NCBI RefSeq assembly: GCF_024127895.1
Contig: NZ_JAMYBK010000019.1
Location: 1 to 64,000, forward strand
Length of the DNA stretch: 64,000 bases
Source of the DNA: Pseudomonas guariconensis
Lineage (GTDB): Bacteria; Pseudomonadota; Gammaproteobacteria; Pseudomonadales; Pseudomonadaceae
Reading direction: 5' to 3'
How positions within the stretch are numbered: the first letter of the stretch is position 1; each line of letters opens with the position of its first letter. Position numbers and translations under genes: made by a program. The notes under the pieces were generated by a model, which did no database searches, had not been told where the DNA came from, and was given only the letters and a program-made list of their open reading frames with translations. Positions 55,685 to 64,000 of the stretch are shown in pieces.

Positions 55685-56812
55685 ATGGCCGAAGCAAAAG
55701 TACTCAGTGGCGCAGGCCTGCGTGGCCAGGTGGCCGGGCAGACCGCCTTGTCGACCGTCGGCCAGGCCGGTGCCGGCCTGACCTACCGTGGTTACGATGT
55801 GCGTGACCTGGCGGCCGCTGCCGAATTCGAGGAAGTCGCCTACCTGCTGCTGTACGGCGAACTGCCGAGCAAGGCGGAACTTGCCGACTACAAGCGCAAG
55901 CTCAAGGGGCTGCGCGACTTGCCGCAAACCCTCAAGGAAGTGCTCGAGCGTATCCCGCGCGACGCCCACCCGATGGACGTGATGCGTACCGGCTGCTCGG
56001 TACTGGGTACCCTGGAACCGGAACTGACCTTCGAAGCCCAGCGCGAGAAGACCGATCGGCTGCTGGCGGTGTTCCCGGCGATCATGTGCTACTGGTACCG
56101 CTTCTCCCACCATGGCGTGCGCATCGACTGCACCAGCGACGAGGACACCCTTGGCGGTCACTTCCTGCACCTGCTGCACGGCAAGCAGCCGAGCCCGCTG
56201 CACGTCAAGGTGATGAACGTCTCGCTGATCCTCTACGCCGAGCACGAGTTCAACGCCTCGACCTTCACCGCCCGGGTCTGCGCCTCGACCCTGTCGGACC
56301 TGTACTCCTGCGTCACCGCCGCCATCGGCACGCTACGCGGCCCGCTGCACGGGGGCGCCAACGAAGCGGCGATGGAACTGATCGAGCGCTTCCAGAGCCC
56401 GCAGGAGGCGGTCGCCGAGCTGCTCAAGATGCTCGAGCGCAAGGACAAGATCATGGGCTTCGGCCATGCCATCTACAAGGAGTCCGACCCGCGTAACGAG
56501 GTGATCAAGGGCTGGTCCCGGCAGCTTGCCGACGAGGTGGGCGACAAGGTGCTGTACCCGGTCTCCGAAGCCATCGACAAGACCATGTGGGAGCAGAAGC
56601 GCCTGTTCCCCAACGCCGACTTCTACCATGCCTCGGCGTACCACTTCATGGGCATCCCGACCAAGCTGTTCACCCCGATCTTCGTCTGCTCGCGCCTGAC
56701 CGGCTGGGCGGCGCACGTCTTCGAGCAACGCGCCAACAACCGCATCATCCGCCCAAGCGCCGAGTACATCGGTGTCGAACAGCGCCAGTTCGTGCCGATC
56801 GAGCAGCGCTGA
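55685..56812 (+). CDS. prpC: 2-methylcitrate synthase
   Basis: A 375-residue citrate-synthase-type enzyme that condenses propionyl-CoA with oxaloacetate. AAAGGAG lies before the ATG. The citrate synthase signatures are visible: HGGANEAAM (His) and GFGHAIYKESDPR (His), with the catalytic aspartate in the C-terminal FYHASAYHFMGIP region's neighbourhood. It is second in the metabolic order and third in the operon. A perfect 30-base inverted repeat follows the gene. Confidence 0.95.
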   Translation: MAEAKVLSGAGLRGQVAGQTALSTVGQAGAGLTYRGYDVRDLAAAAEFEEVAYLLLYGELPSKAELADYKRKLKGLRDLPQTLKEVLERIPRDAHPMDVMRTGCSVLGTLEPELTFEAQREKTDRLLAVFPAIMCYWYRFSHHGVRIDCTSDEDTLGGHFLHLLHGKQPSPLHVKVMNVSLILYAEHEFNASTFTARVCASTLSDLYSCVTAAIGTLRGPLHGGANEAAMELIERFQSPQEAVAELLKMLERKDKIMGFGHAIYKESDPRNEVIKGWSRQLADEVGDKVLYPVSEAIDKTMWEQKRLFPNADFYHASAYHFMGIPTKLFTPIFVCSRLTGWAAHVFEQRANNRIIRPSAEYIGVEQRQFVPIEQR

Positions 56813-56837
56813 ATAGAAATAGAGAGGCAACCCGTTT

Positions 56838-56930
56838 CCCCTGTGGGAGCGGGCTTGCCCGCGAATGCGCCCGACCGGCCTACCCATGTGCGCCTGCTGA
56901 CGCATTCGCGGGCAAGCCCGCTCCCACAGG
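56838..56930. repeat. Perfect 30-base inverted REP pair between prpC and acnD
   Basis: Bases 56838-56867 and 56901-56930 are exact reverse complements (arms begin CCTGTGGGAGCGGGC), with a 33-base spacer. Transcribed, they would form a very stable hairpin in the middle of the prp mRNA, which may protect the upstream message or reduce downstream expression. Confidence 0.9.
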
Positions 56931-56967
56931 GCCGGTGGAGCCTTCCGAATCCTGTGACCGAGCCTGA

Positions 56968-59559
56968 ATGATGAACACTGCATACCGCAAAGCCCTGCCA
57001 GGCACCGACCTGGACTACTTCGACGCCCGCGCGGCGGTCGAGGCGATCAAGCCCGGCGCCTACGATGGCCTGCCTTATACCTCCCGCGTGCTCGCCGAGA
57101 ACCTGGTGCGACGCTGCGACCCGGCGACCCTCAACGCCTCCCTGGAGCAGTTGATCGAGCGCAAGCGCGACCTCGACTTCCCCTGGTTCCCGGCGCGGGT
57201 GGTGTGCCACGACATCCTCGGCCAGACCGCCCTGGTCGACCTGGCTGGCCTGCGTGACGCCATTGCCGACAAAGGCGGTGACCCGGCCCAGGTCAACCCG
57301 GTGGTGCCGGTGCAACTGATCGTCGACCACTCGCTGGCGGTGGAGTGCGGTGGTTTCGATCCGCAGGCGTTCGAGAAGAACCGCGCCATCGAGGACCGTC
57401 GCAACGAAGACCGTTTCCATTTCATCAACTGGACCAAGAAGGCGTTCAAGAACGTCGACGTGATCCAGCCAGGCAACGGCATCATGCACCAGATCAACCT
57501 GGAGAAGATGTCGCCGGTGATCCACAACGACCGCGGCGTGGCCTACCCGGACACCTGTGTCGGCACCGACAGCCACACCCCGCACGTCGATGCCTTGGGC
57601 GTGATCGCCATCGGCGTCGGTGGCCTGGAGGCCGAGAACGTCATGCTCGGCCGGGCCTCCTGGATGCGCCTGCCAGAGATCGTCGGCGTCGAGCTGAGCG
57701 GCCGGCTCGCGCCGAACATCACCGCCACCGACCTGGTGCTGGCCCTGACCGAATTCCTGCGCAAGCAGAAAGTGGTCGGCGCCTACCTCGAGTTCCACGG
57801 CGAAGGCGCCCGTGCCCTGACCCTGGGCGACCGCGCCACCATCTCCAACATGGCCCCGGAGTACGGCGCCACCGCGGCGATGTTCGCCATCGACCAACAG
57901 ACCATCGATTACCTGCGGCTGACCGGCCGCGAAGACCAGCAGGTCAAGCTGGTGGAAACCTACGCCAAGGCCGCCGGCCTGTGGGCCGACAGCCTGGCCA
58001 AGGCCGAGTACGAGCGGGTGCTGCGCTTCGACCTGTCCAGCGTGGTGCGCAACATGGCCGGCCCGTCCAACCCGCACGCCCGTGTCGCCACCGCCGACCT
58101 GGCCGCCAAGGGCATCGCTGGCGCCTGGGAAGAGGTACCGGGGCAGATGCCCGACGGCGCGGTGATCATCGCCGCCATCACCAGTTGCACCAACACCAGC
58201 AACCCGCGCAACGTGATCGCCGCAGGCCTCCTGGCGCGCAATGCCAACAAGCTCGGCCTGGCGCGCAAGCCCTGGGTGAAGTCCTCCCTGGCCCCCGGCT
58301 CCAAGGCTGTGCAGCTGTACCTGCAGGAAGCGGGGCTGGAGCAGGAGCTCGAGCAACTGGGCTTTGGCATCGTCGCCTTCGCCTGCACCACCTGCAACGG
58401 CATGTCCGGCGCCCTGGACCCGAAGATCCAGCAGGAGATCATCGACCGCGACCTGTACGCCACCGCGGTGCTGTCGGGCAACCGTAACTTCGACGGGCGT
58501 ATCCACCCGTACGCCAAGCAGGCGTTCCTCGCCTCGCCACCTCTGGTGGTGGCCTACGCCATCGCCGGCACCATCCGCTTCGACATCGAGAAGGACGTGC
58601 TGGGCGTGGTCGATGGCCGGGAGATCCGCCTCAAGGACATCTGGCCGAGCGACGAGGAAATCGACGCCGTGGTGCGTGCCGCGGTCAAGCCAGAGCAGTT
58701 CCGCCAGGTGTACATCCCGATGTTCGCCATCGAGCAGGACAAGGGGCCGAAGGTCGCGCCGCTGTATCAATGGCGGCCGATGAGCACCTACATCCGTCGC
58801 CCGCCGTACTGGGAAGGTGCCCTGGCCGGCGAGCGCAGCCTGCGTGGCATGCGCCCGCTGGCGGTGCTGCCGGACAACATCACCACCGACCACCTGTCGC
58901 CGTCCAACGCCATCCTGGCCAACAGTGCCGCGGGCGAGTACCTGGCGAAGATGGGCCTGCCGGAAGAGGACTTCAACTCCTACGCGACGCACCGTGGCGA
59001 CCACCTGACCGCACAACGCGCCACCTTCGCCAACCCCAAGCTGTTCAACGAGATGGTGCGCAACGAGGATGGCAGCGTGAAGCAGGGCTCGCTGGCGCGC
59101 ATCGAGCCGGAGGGCAAGGTGACCCGCATGTGGGAGGCGATCGAGACCTACATGGAGCGCAAGCAGCCGCTGATCATCGTCGCCGGTGCCGACTATGGCC
59201 AGGGCTCGTCCCGCGACTGGGCGGCCAAGGGCGTGCGCCTGGCGGGCGTGGAGGCGATCGTCGCCGAAGGCTTCGAGCGCATCCACCGCACCAACCTGGT
59301 GGGCATGGGCGTGTTGCCGCTGGAGTTCCAGCCAGGCACCAACCGCAAGACCCTGGACCTCGATGGCAGCGAGACCTACGACGTGCTCGGCGAGCGCACG
59401 CCGCGGGCGACCCTGACCCTGGTGGTGACCCGGCGCAATGGCGAGCGGGTCGAGGTGCCGGTGACCTGCCGCCTGGATACCGCCGAGGAAGTGTCGATCT
59501 ACGAGGCCGGCGGGGTGTTGCAGCGCTTCGCCCAGGACTTCCTGGAAGCGACCGCCTGA
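56968..59559 (+). CDS. acnD: 2-methylcitrate dehydratase, Fe-S dependent (AcnD)
   Basis: An 863-residue aconitase-type protein that, together with PrpF, dehydrates 2-methylcitrate to 2-methyl-aconitate. [4Fe-4S] cysteine motifs are ITSCTNTSNP and ACTTCNGMSG. Active-site regions include DSHTPHVDALG, RNFDGRIHP and GADYGQGSSRDWAAKG. The sequence starts with two ATG codons (56968 and 56971); either could be used. Its place between prpC and prpF distinguishes it from the housekeeping aconitases; acnB lies at the right edge of this window. Confidence 0.96.
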   Translation: MMNTAYRKALPGTDLDYFDARAAVEAIKPGAYDGLPYTSRVLAENLVRRCDPATLNASLEQLIERKRDLDFPWFPARVVCHDILGQTALVDLAGLRDAIADKGGDPAQVNPVVPVQLIVDHSLAVECGGFDPQAFEKNRAIEDRRNEDRFHFINWTKKAFKNVDVIQPGNGIMHQINLEKMSPVIHNDRGVAYPDTCVGTDSHTPHVDALGVIAIGVGGLEAENVMLGRASWMRLPEIVGVELSGRLAPNITATDLVLALTEFLRKQKVVGAYLEFHGEGARALTLGDRATISNMAPEYGATAAMFAIDQQTIDYLRLTGREDQQVKLVETYAKAAGLWADSLAKAEYERVLRFDLSSVVRNMAGPSNPHARVATADLAAKGIAGAWEEVPGQMPDGAVIIAAITSCTNTSNPRNVIAAGLLARNANKLGLARKPWVKSSLAPGSKAVQLYLQEAGLEQELEQLGFGIVAFACTTCNGMSGALDPKIQQEIIDRDLYATAVLSGNRNFDGRIHPYAKQAFLASPPLVVAYAIAGTIRFDIEKDVLGVVDGREIRLKDIWPSDEEIDAVVRAAVKPEQFRQVYIPMFAIEQDKGPKVAPLYQWRPMSTYIRRPPYWEGALAGERSLRGMRPLAVLPDNITTDHLSPSNAILANSAAGEYLAKMGLPEEDFNSYATHRGDHLTAQRATFANPKLFNEMVRNEDGSVKQGSLARIEPEGKVTRMWEAIETYMERKQPLIIVAGADYGQGSSRDWAAKGVRLAGVEAIVAEGFERIHRTNLVGMGVLPLEFQPGTNRKTLDLDGSETYDVLGERTPRATLTLVVTRRNGERVEVPVTCRLDTAEEVSIYEAGGVLQRFAQDFLEATA

Positions 59560-59659
59560 GTGAAGCGGGCCGCTCCTGCCGGGGCGGCCTTGCGTCGCGA
59601 AAGGGCTGCGCAGCAGCCCCAGGTTTTCGCCGGAACGAAACAATCAGGACAGCACAGCA

Positions 59660-60850
59660 ATGGCACATGTACCCCAGATCAGAATCCCCGCCACCTATAT
59701 CCGTGGCGGCACCAGCAAGGGCGTGTTCTTCCGCCTGCAGGACCTGCCCGAGCGCGCCCAGGTTGCGGGCCCTGCCCGTGATGCGCTGCTGCTGCGGGTG
59801 ATCGGTAGCCCCGATCCCTATGGCAAGCAGATCGATGGCATGGGCGGCGCCACCTCCAGCACCAGCAAGACGGTGATCCTCGCGCGCAGCACCCGCCCGG
59901 ACCATGATGTCGACTACCTGTTCGGTCAGGTCGCCATCGACAAGGCCTTCGTCGACTGGAGCGGCAACTGCGGCAACCTCTCCGCCGCGGTCGGCGCCTT
60001 CGCCATCAGCGGCGGCCTGGTGGACCCTGCGCGCATTCCGCGCAACGGCACCGCCACCGTGCGCATCTGGCAGGCCAACATCGGCAAGACCATCATCGCC
60101 CATGTGCCGATCAGCGAAGGCGAGGTGCAGGAGACCGGCGACTTCGAGCTCGACGGCGTGACCTTCCCGGCGGCCGAAGTGCAACTGGAGTTCCTCGATC
60201 CGGCCGCCGACGAAGACGGCGACGGGGGCGCCATGTTCCCCACCGGCAACCTGGTGGACGACCTGGAGGTCCCCGGTGTCGGGACCCTCAAGGCGACCCT
60301 GATCAATGCCGGCATCCCGACCATCTTCGTCAATGCCGCCGAGATCGGCTACAGCGGCACGGAGCTGCAGGATGCGATCAATGGCGACCCCGAGGCGCTG
60401 GCCCGGTTCGAGGCCATCCGTGCCCATGGCGCGGTGCGCATGGGGTTGATCGAGCACGTCGACGAAGCCGCCGGGCGCCAGCACACGCCGAAGGTCGCCT
60501 TCGTCGCGCCGCCGACCTCGTATACCGCGTCCAGCGGCAAGGTGGTCGAGAGCGCTGACATCGACCTGTTGGTGCGCGCGCTGTCCATGGGCAAGCTGCA
60601 CCACGCCATGATGGGCACCGCGGCAGTCGCCATCGGCACGGCCGCGGCCGTACCCGGCACCCTGGTGAACCTCGCCGCCGGCGGGGGCGAGCGCAGCGCC
60701 GTGCGTTTCGGCCACCCCTCTGGCACCTTGCGGGTCGGTGCCCAGGCGCGCAAGGTGGACGGTGAGTGGACGGTGACCAAGGCAATCATGAGCCGTAGCG
60801 CCCGCGTGTTGATGGAGGGCTGGGTACGCGTGCCTGGCGACAGCTTCTAG
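59660..60850 (+). CDS. prpF: 2-methylaconitate cis-trans isomerase PrpF
   Basis: A 396-residue protein of the diaminopimelate-epimerase-like fold that isomerises the AcnD product so the cycle can proceed. It has the typical RGGTSKGVFF start, IDGMGGATSSTSK, WSGNCGNLSAAVG (conserved active-site region) and MGKLHHAMMGT. GGAC precedes the ATG. It is always found next to acnD, as here, with a 100-base gap holding a degenerate REP-like stretch. Confidence 0.95.
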   Translation: MAHVPQIRIPATYIRGGTSKGVFFRLQDLPERAQVAGPARDALLLRVIGSPDPYGKQIDGMGGATSSTSKTVILARSTRPDHDVDYLFGQVAIDKAFVDWSGNCGNLSAAVGAFAISGGLVDPARIPRNGTATVRIWQANIGKTIIAHVPISEGEVQETGDFELDGVTFPAAEVQLEFLDPAADEDGDGGAMFPTGNLVDDLEVPGVGTLKATLINAGIPTIFVNAAEIGYSGTELQDAINGDPEALARFEAIRAHGAVRMGLIEHVDEAAGRQHTPKVAFVAPPTSYTASSGKVVESADIDLLVRALSMGKLHHAMMGTAAVAIGTAAAVPGTLVNLAAGGGERSAVRFGHPSGTLRVGAQARKVDGEWTVTKAIMSRSARVLMEGWVRVPGDSF

Positions 60851-60942
60851 CACGCCTCTGGCGCTCGGCTTCGAAGAACGCAGGGCAGGCCCTGCGGTGG
60901 TAGTGGGGCTGCTTTGCAGCCCTCATTCTCAAGGAGCAGAAG

Positions 60943-62427
60943 ATGAGTGCCAACGTAGACCTGAACGACCGCCCGGACTACGACCGGGTGTTGCAAGCCA
61001 TCGCCGACTACGTGCTCGACTACCGGGTCGAGTCGGCCGAGGCGCTGGACACGGCGCGCAACTGCCTGATGGATACCCTGGGCTGCGGCCTGCTGGCGCT
61101 GCGCTTCCCCGAGTGCACCAAGCACCTGGGGCCGCTGGTGGAGGGGACCGTGGTACCCCATGGCGCCCGGGTGCCTGGCACCGCCTACCGCCTGGACCCG
61201 GTCAAGGCAGCCTGGGACATCGGCTGTATCGTGCGTTGGCTGGACTACAACGACACCTGGCTGGCCGCCGAATGGGGGCATCCGTCCGACAACCTCGGCG
61301 GCATTCTCGCCGTGGCCGATCACCTGTCGCAAAAGCGCGTGGCCAATGGCGAGCCGGCGCTGACCCTGCGCGAGGTGCTCGAGGCGATGGTCATGGCCCA
61401 CGAGATCCAGGGCGTGCTGGCCCTGGAGAACGCCTTCAATCGCGTCGGCCTGGACCATGTGTTGCTGGTCAAGGTCGCCTCCACGGCGGTGTGCGCCCGG
61501 CTGATGGGGGCCAACCGAGAACAACTGCTGTCGGCGCTGTCCCATGCTTTCGTCGACGGCCAGGCGTTGCGCACCTATCGCCATGCGCCCAATGCCGGTT
61601 CGCGCAAGTCGTGGGCGGCGGGCGATGCCTCCAGTCGCGGGGTGCGCCTGGCCGATATCGCCCTGCGTGGCGAGATGGGCATCCCCGGCGTACTGACCGC
61701 GCCCCAGTGGGGGTTCTACGATGTCTTGTTCAGCCACACCAACAAGGACCTCGCGCTCAAGCCCGAAGCCCAGCGCAGTTTCCGGCTACCCCAGCCGTTC
61801 GGCAGCTATGTGATGGAGAACGTGCTGTTCAAGATCAGCTTCCCTGCCGAGTTCCATGCCCAGACCGCCTGCGAGGCGGCGGTGGCCTTGCATCCGCAGG
61901 TGCGCGACCGGTTGGGCGAGATCGACCGCATCGTCATCACCACCCATGAGTCGGCGATCCGCATCATCTCCAAGGTCGGCCCCCTGGCCAACGCCGCCGA
62001 CCGTGACCACTGCATTCAGTACATGACCGCCGTGCCGCTGATCTTCGGCAACCTGGTGGCCGAGCACTACGAGGATGCCTTCCATGCCGCCCACCCGCTG
62101 ATCGATGCCTTGCGGGCGAAGATGCAGATCGTCGAGGAGCCGCGTTTCAGCCGTGAGTACCTGGAGGCGGACAAGCGCTCCATTGCCAATGGCGTGCAGG
62201 TGTTCTTCAAGGACGGTACGCAGACCGAGCAGGTGGTGGTGGAGTACCCCATCGGTCATCGGCGTCGGCGTGCGGAGGGGATTCCCTTGCTGGAAGCGAA
62301 GTTCAGGGAAAACCTGGCGACGCGCTTCGCCCCGCAGCGCTGCGAGACGATTTTCGCGCTGTGCAAGGATCAGGTGCGGCTGGAAGGCACGGCGGTGCAC
62401 AGGTTCGTCGATCTGTTCGTGATCTGA
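60943..62427 (+). CDS. prpD: 2-methylcitrate dehydratase PrpD
   Basis: A 494-residue MmgE/PrpD-family enzyme that needs no Fe-S cluster. CAAGGAG lies before the ATG. Family segments are CLMDTLGCGLLALRFPEC, VRWLDYNDTWLAAEWGHPSD (catalytic Asp/His region) and GDASSRGVRLADIALRGE. It is the last gene of the operon. Having both AcnD/PrpF and PrpD gives two routes for the same dehydration step, as is common in Pseudomonas. A terminator shared with acnB follows. Confidence 0.96.
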   Translation: MSANVDLNDRPDYDRVLQAIADYVLDYRVESAEALDTARNCLMDTLGCGLLALRFPECTKHLGPLVEGTVVPHGARVPGTAYRLDPVKAAWDIGCIVRWLDYNDTWLAAEWGHPSDNLGGILAVADHLSQKRVANGEPALTLREVLEAMVMAHEIQGVLALENAFNRVGLDHVLLVKVASTAVCARLMGANREQLLSALSHAFVDGQALRTYRHAPNAGSRKSWAAGDASSRGVRLADIALRGEMGIPGVLTAPQWGFYDVLFSHTNKDLALKPEAQRSFRLPQPFGSYVMENVLFKISFPAEFHAQTACEAAVALHPQVRDRLGEIDRIVITTHESAIRIISKVGPLANAADRDHCIQYMTAVPLIFGNLVAEHYEDAFHAAHPLIDALRAKMQIVEEPRFSREYLEADKRSIANGVQVFFKDGTQTEQVVVEYPIGHRRRRAEGIPLLEAKFRENLATRFAPQRCETIFALCKDQVRLEGTAVHRFVDLFVI

Positions 62428-62439
62428 CCTCCCGCGAAG

Positions 62440-62557
62440 GGGCTCCTTTGCGGCCCATCGCCGGCAAGCTGGCTGGCTCCTCCAGGGGCTGCGTCGATCA
62501 CATAGGATGTGATTTGCAGGGCCATGTGGGAGCGGGCTTGCCCGCGAAGGGGCCCGC
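62440..62557. repeat. REP palindrome pair between prpD and acnB
   Basis: A unit with CCCATCGCCGGCAAGCTGG (slightly decayed) faces GTGGGAGCGGGCTTGCCCGC about 70 bases later. Confidence 0.75.
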
Positions 62558-62565
62558 AAGCCCAA

Positions 62566-62602
62566 CGAAAAAGCCCCGGCATCTCTGCCAGGGCTTTTTC
62601 TT
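62566..62602. terminator. Bidirectional terminator between prpD and acnB
   Basis: Stem AAAAAGCCCCGGC / GCCAGGGCTTTTT with a six-base loop. T-runs are present on both strands, suiting the two converging genes. Confidence 0.88.
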
Positions 62603-62631
62603 GTAGCTTGCAGCTCGAAGCTTGACGCTTC

Positions 62632-64000
62632 TTACGCCTGGACCACCGGGATCTGGGCGTTGGCCGCCGCTTCGCGGAACTCGGCGATCTGGTCGAAGCT
62701 CAGGTAGCGGTAGACGTCGGCAGCCATGCTGTCGATGTCCTTGGCGTACTGCAGGTATTCCTCGACGGTCGGCAGCTTGCCGAGGATCGAGGCGACTGCG
62801 GCCAGTTCAGCCGATGCCAGGTAGACGTTGGTGGCGTCGCCCAGGCGGTTCGGGAAGTTACGGGTGGAGGTGGAGACCACGGTCGAGCCGGTCTGCACAC
62901 GTGCCTGGTTACCCATGCACAGCGAGCAGCCTGGCATTTCCATGCGCGCACCGGCCTTGCCGTAGATGCCGTAGTAGCCTTCCTCGGTCAGCTGGTGGGC
63001 GTCCATCTTGGTTGGTGGCGCCAGCCACAGGCGGGTCGGGATGCCGCCTTTGACCTTGTCCAGCAGCTTGCCGGCAGCGCGGAAGTGACCGATGTTGGTC
63101 ATGCACGAACCGATGAACACTTCGTCGATCTTGTCGCCGGCAACGGTCGACAGCAGGCGGGCGTCGTCCGGGTCGTTCGGCGCGCAGAGCACAGGCTCCT
63201 TGACGTCGGCCAGGTCGATCTCGATGACCGCGGCGTACTCGGCGTCGGCGTCGGCCGACAGCAGCTGCGGGTCGGCCAGCCAGGCTTCCATGGCTTGGGC
63301 GCGACGCTCCAGGGTACGGGCATCACCGTAGCCTTCGCTGATCATCCAGCGCAGCAGGGTGATGTTCGACTTCAGGTACTCGGCGATCGACTCTTCCGGC
63401 AGCTTGATGGTGCAACCGGCGGCGGAACGCTCGGCCGAGGCGTCGGACAGCTCGAACGCCTGCTCGACGGTCAGGTCGTTGAGGCCTTCGATCTCCAGGA
63501 TGCGGCCAGAGAAGATGTTCTTCTTGCCCTTCTTCTCGACCGTCAGCAGGCCCTGCTGGATCGCGTAGTAAGGGATGGCGTGGACCAGGTCACGCAGGGT
63601 GATGCCCGGCTGCAGCTTGCCCTTGAAGCGCACCAGGACCGACTCTGGCATGTCCAGCGGCATGACGCCGGTGGCAGCGGCGAAAGCCACCAGGCCGGAA
63701 CCGGCCGGGAAGGAAATGCCGATCGGGAAGCGGGTGTGCGAGTCGCCGCCGGTGCCGACGGTGTCAGGCAGCAGCATGCGGTTCAGCCAGCTGTGGATGA
63801 TGCCGTCGCCCGGACGCAGGGACACGCCGCCACGGGTGCGGATGAAATCCGGCAGGGTGTGGTGGGTGGTGACGTCGATCGGCTTCGGATAGGCCGCGGT
63901 GTGGCAGAACGACTGCATGACCAGGTCGGCGGAGAAGCCCAGGCAGGCCAGGTCCTTCAGCTCGTCGCGGGTCATCGGGCCGGTGGTGTCCTGGGAGCCG
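62632..64000 (-). CDS. acnB: Aconitate hydratase B (N-terminus outside window)
   Basis: The last 456 codons of AcnB are present; the gene continues beyond the right edge (full length about 865-870). It is the main TCA-cycle aconitase and can also bind RNA when its cluster is lost. Cluster cysteines are in GSCMTNIGHF and the pair in PGCSLCMGNQ. The active-site region GTGGDSHTRFPIGISFPAGS is intact. It converges on prpD across a shared terminator. Confidence 0.96.
   Translation of the reverse strand, partial: GSQDTTGPMTRDELKDLACLGFSADLVMQSFCHTAAYPKPIDVTTHHTLPDFIRTRGGVSLRPGDGIIHSWLNRMLLPDTVGTGGDSHTRFPIGISFPAGSGLVAFAAATGVMPLDMPESVLVRFKGKLQPGITLRDLVHAIPYYAIQQGLLTVEKKGKKNIFSGRILEIEGLNDLTVEQAFELSDASAERSAAGCTIKLPEESIAEYLKSNITLLRWMISEGYGDARTLERRAQAMEAWLADPQLLSADADAEYAAVIEIDLADVKEPVLCAPNDPDDARLLSTVAGDKIDEVFIGSCMTNIGHFRAAGKLLDKVKGGIPTRLWLAPPTKMDAHQLTEEGYYGIYGKAGARMEMPGCSLCMGNQARVQTGSTVVSTSTRNFPNRLGDATNVYLASAELAAVASILGKLPTVEEYLQYAKDIDSMAADVYRYLSFDQIAEFREAAANAQIPVVQA

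Noticed and set aside
56623..59643. A 1,006-codon open frame antisense to acnD/prpF start
   Set aside because: High GC and strong third-position bias in acnD keep the opposite strand open. The peptide is His/Arg/Gly/Val repetitive without any motif, and acnD is unmistakable.

Overview
The window looks like a core-chromosome segment of a Pseudomonas, most likely of the P. putida group. The evidence is the high GC content, the gene order (folD, tRNAs, tig-clpP-clpX-lon-hupB-ppiD; oprI; aroF; cysB/cysH; prpB-prpC-acnD-prpF-prpD/acnB), the 83-residue lipoprotein OprI, and dozens of Pseudomonas-type REP palindromes between genes. There is no prophage, insertion sequence, rRNA operon or CRISPR array. 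The species assignment rests on recognised proteins and gene order, not on a database search.

Bases 1-5,400 hold the start of an amino-acid-type chemoreceptor, a lipoprotein of unknown function, and a dctA-like dicarboxylate transporter gene followed by two different GntR/FCD regulator genes. A small XRE regulator has its own palindromic operator. Bases 5,750-15,660 hold a PAS-GGDEF-EAL c-di-GMP protein and an AcoR-like sigma-54 activator. The activator is divergent from a six-gene ABC importer operon of the GlpSTPQUV (glycerol) type, which has a good -24/-12 promoter preceded by clustered TGTTCA repeats. Bases 15,980-16,330 carry tRNA-Arg, tRNA-His and tRNA-Leu, all leftward.

Bases 16,600-27,140 are housekeeping: folD, the protein-quality-control block tig, clpP, clpX, lon, then hupB and ppiD. 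The folD-tig gap has an AT-rich patch holding a previously unlisted 38-codon remnant of a FecI-type ECF sigma factor gene, with a Fur-box-like site before it.

Bases 27,200-43,330 contain envelope and small-enzyme genes: a patatin-like esterase, lipoprotein, CHAD protein, thioesterase, Mpo1-like protein, chemoreceptor, tatD, a MltF-like transglycosylase, doxX, greB, the ybbA/ybbP-type ABC pair divergent from tesA, and an L,D-transpeptidase convergent with its probable substrate gene oprI. Bases 43,400-53,620 contain aroF, a PilZ-like protein, a panE homologue, a universal stress protein, cysB, cysH and pabB. They also contain a translationally coupled three-gene cassette: an exported retropepsin-like protease, a cysteine-free inactive transglutaminase fused to transmembrane helices, and a RimK-like ATP-grasp ligase.

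Bases 53,900-62,430 are the 2-methylcitrate (propionate) operon under a GntR-type regulator with two TGTCGACA operators. It converges on acnB, which runs off the right edge. Regulatory sites were read by eye. The strongest are the glp sigma-54 promoter, the hupB sigma-70 promoter, the prp operators and several factor-independent terminators.
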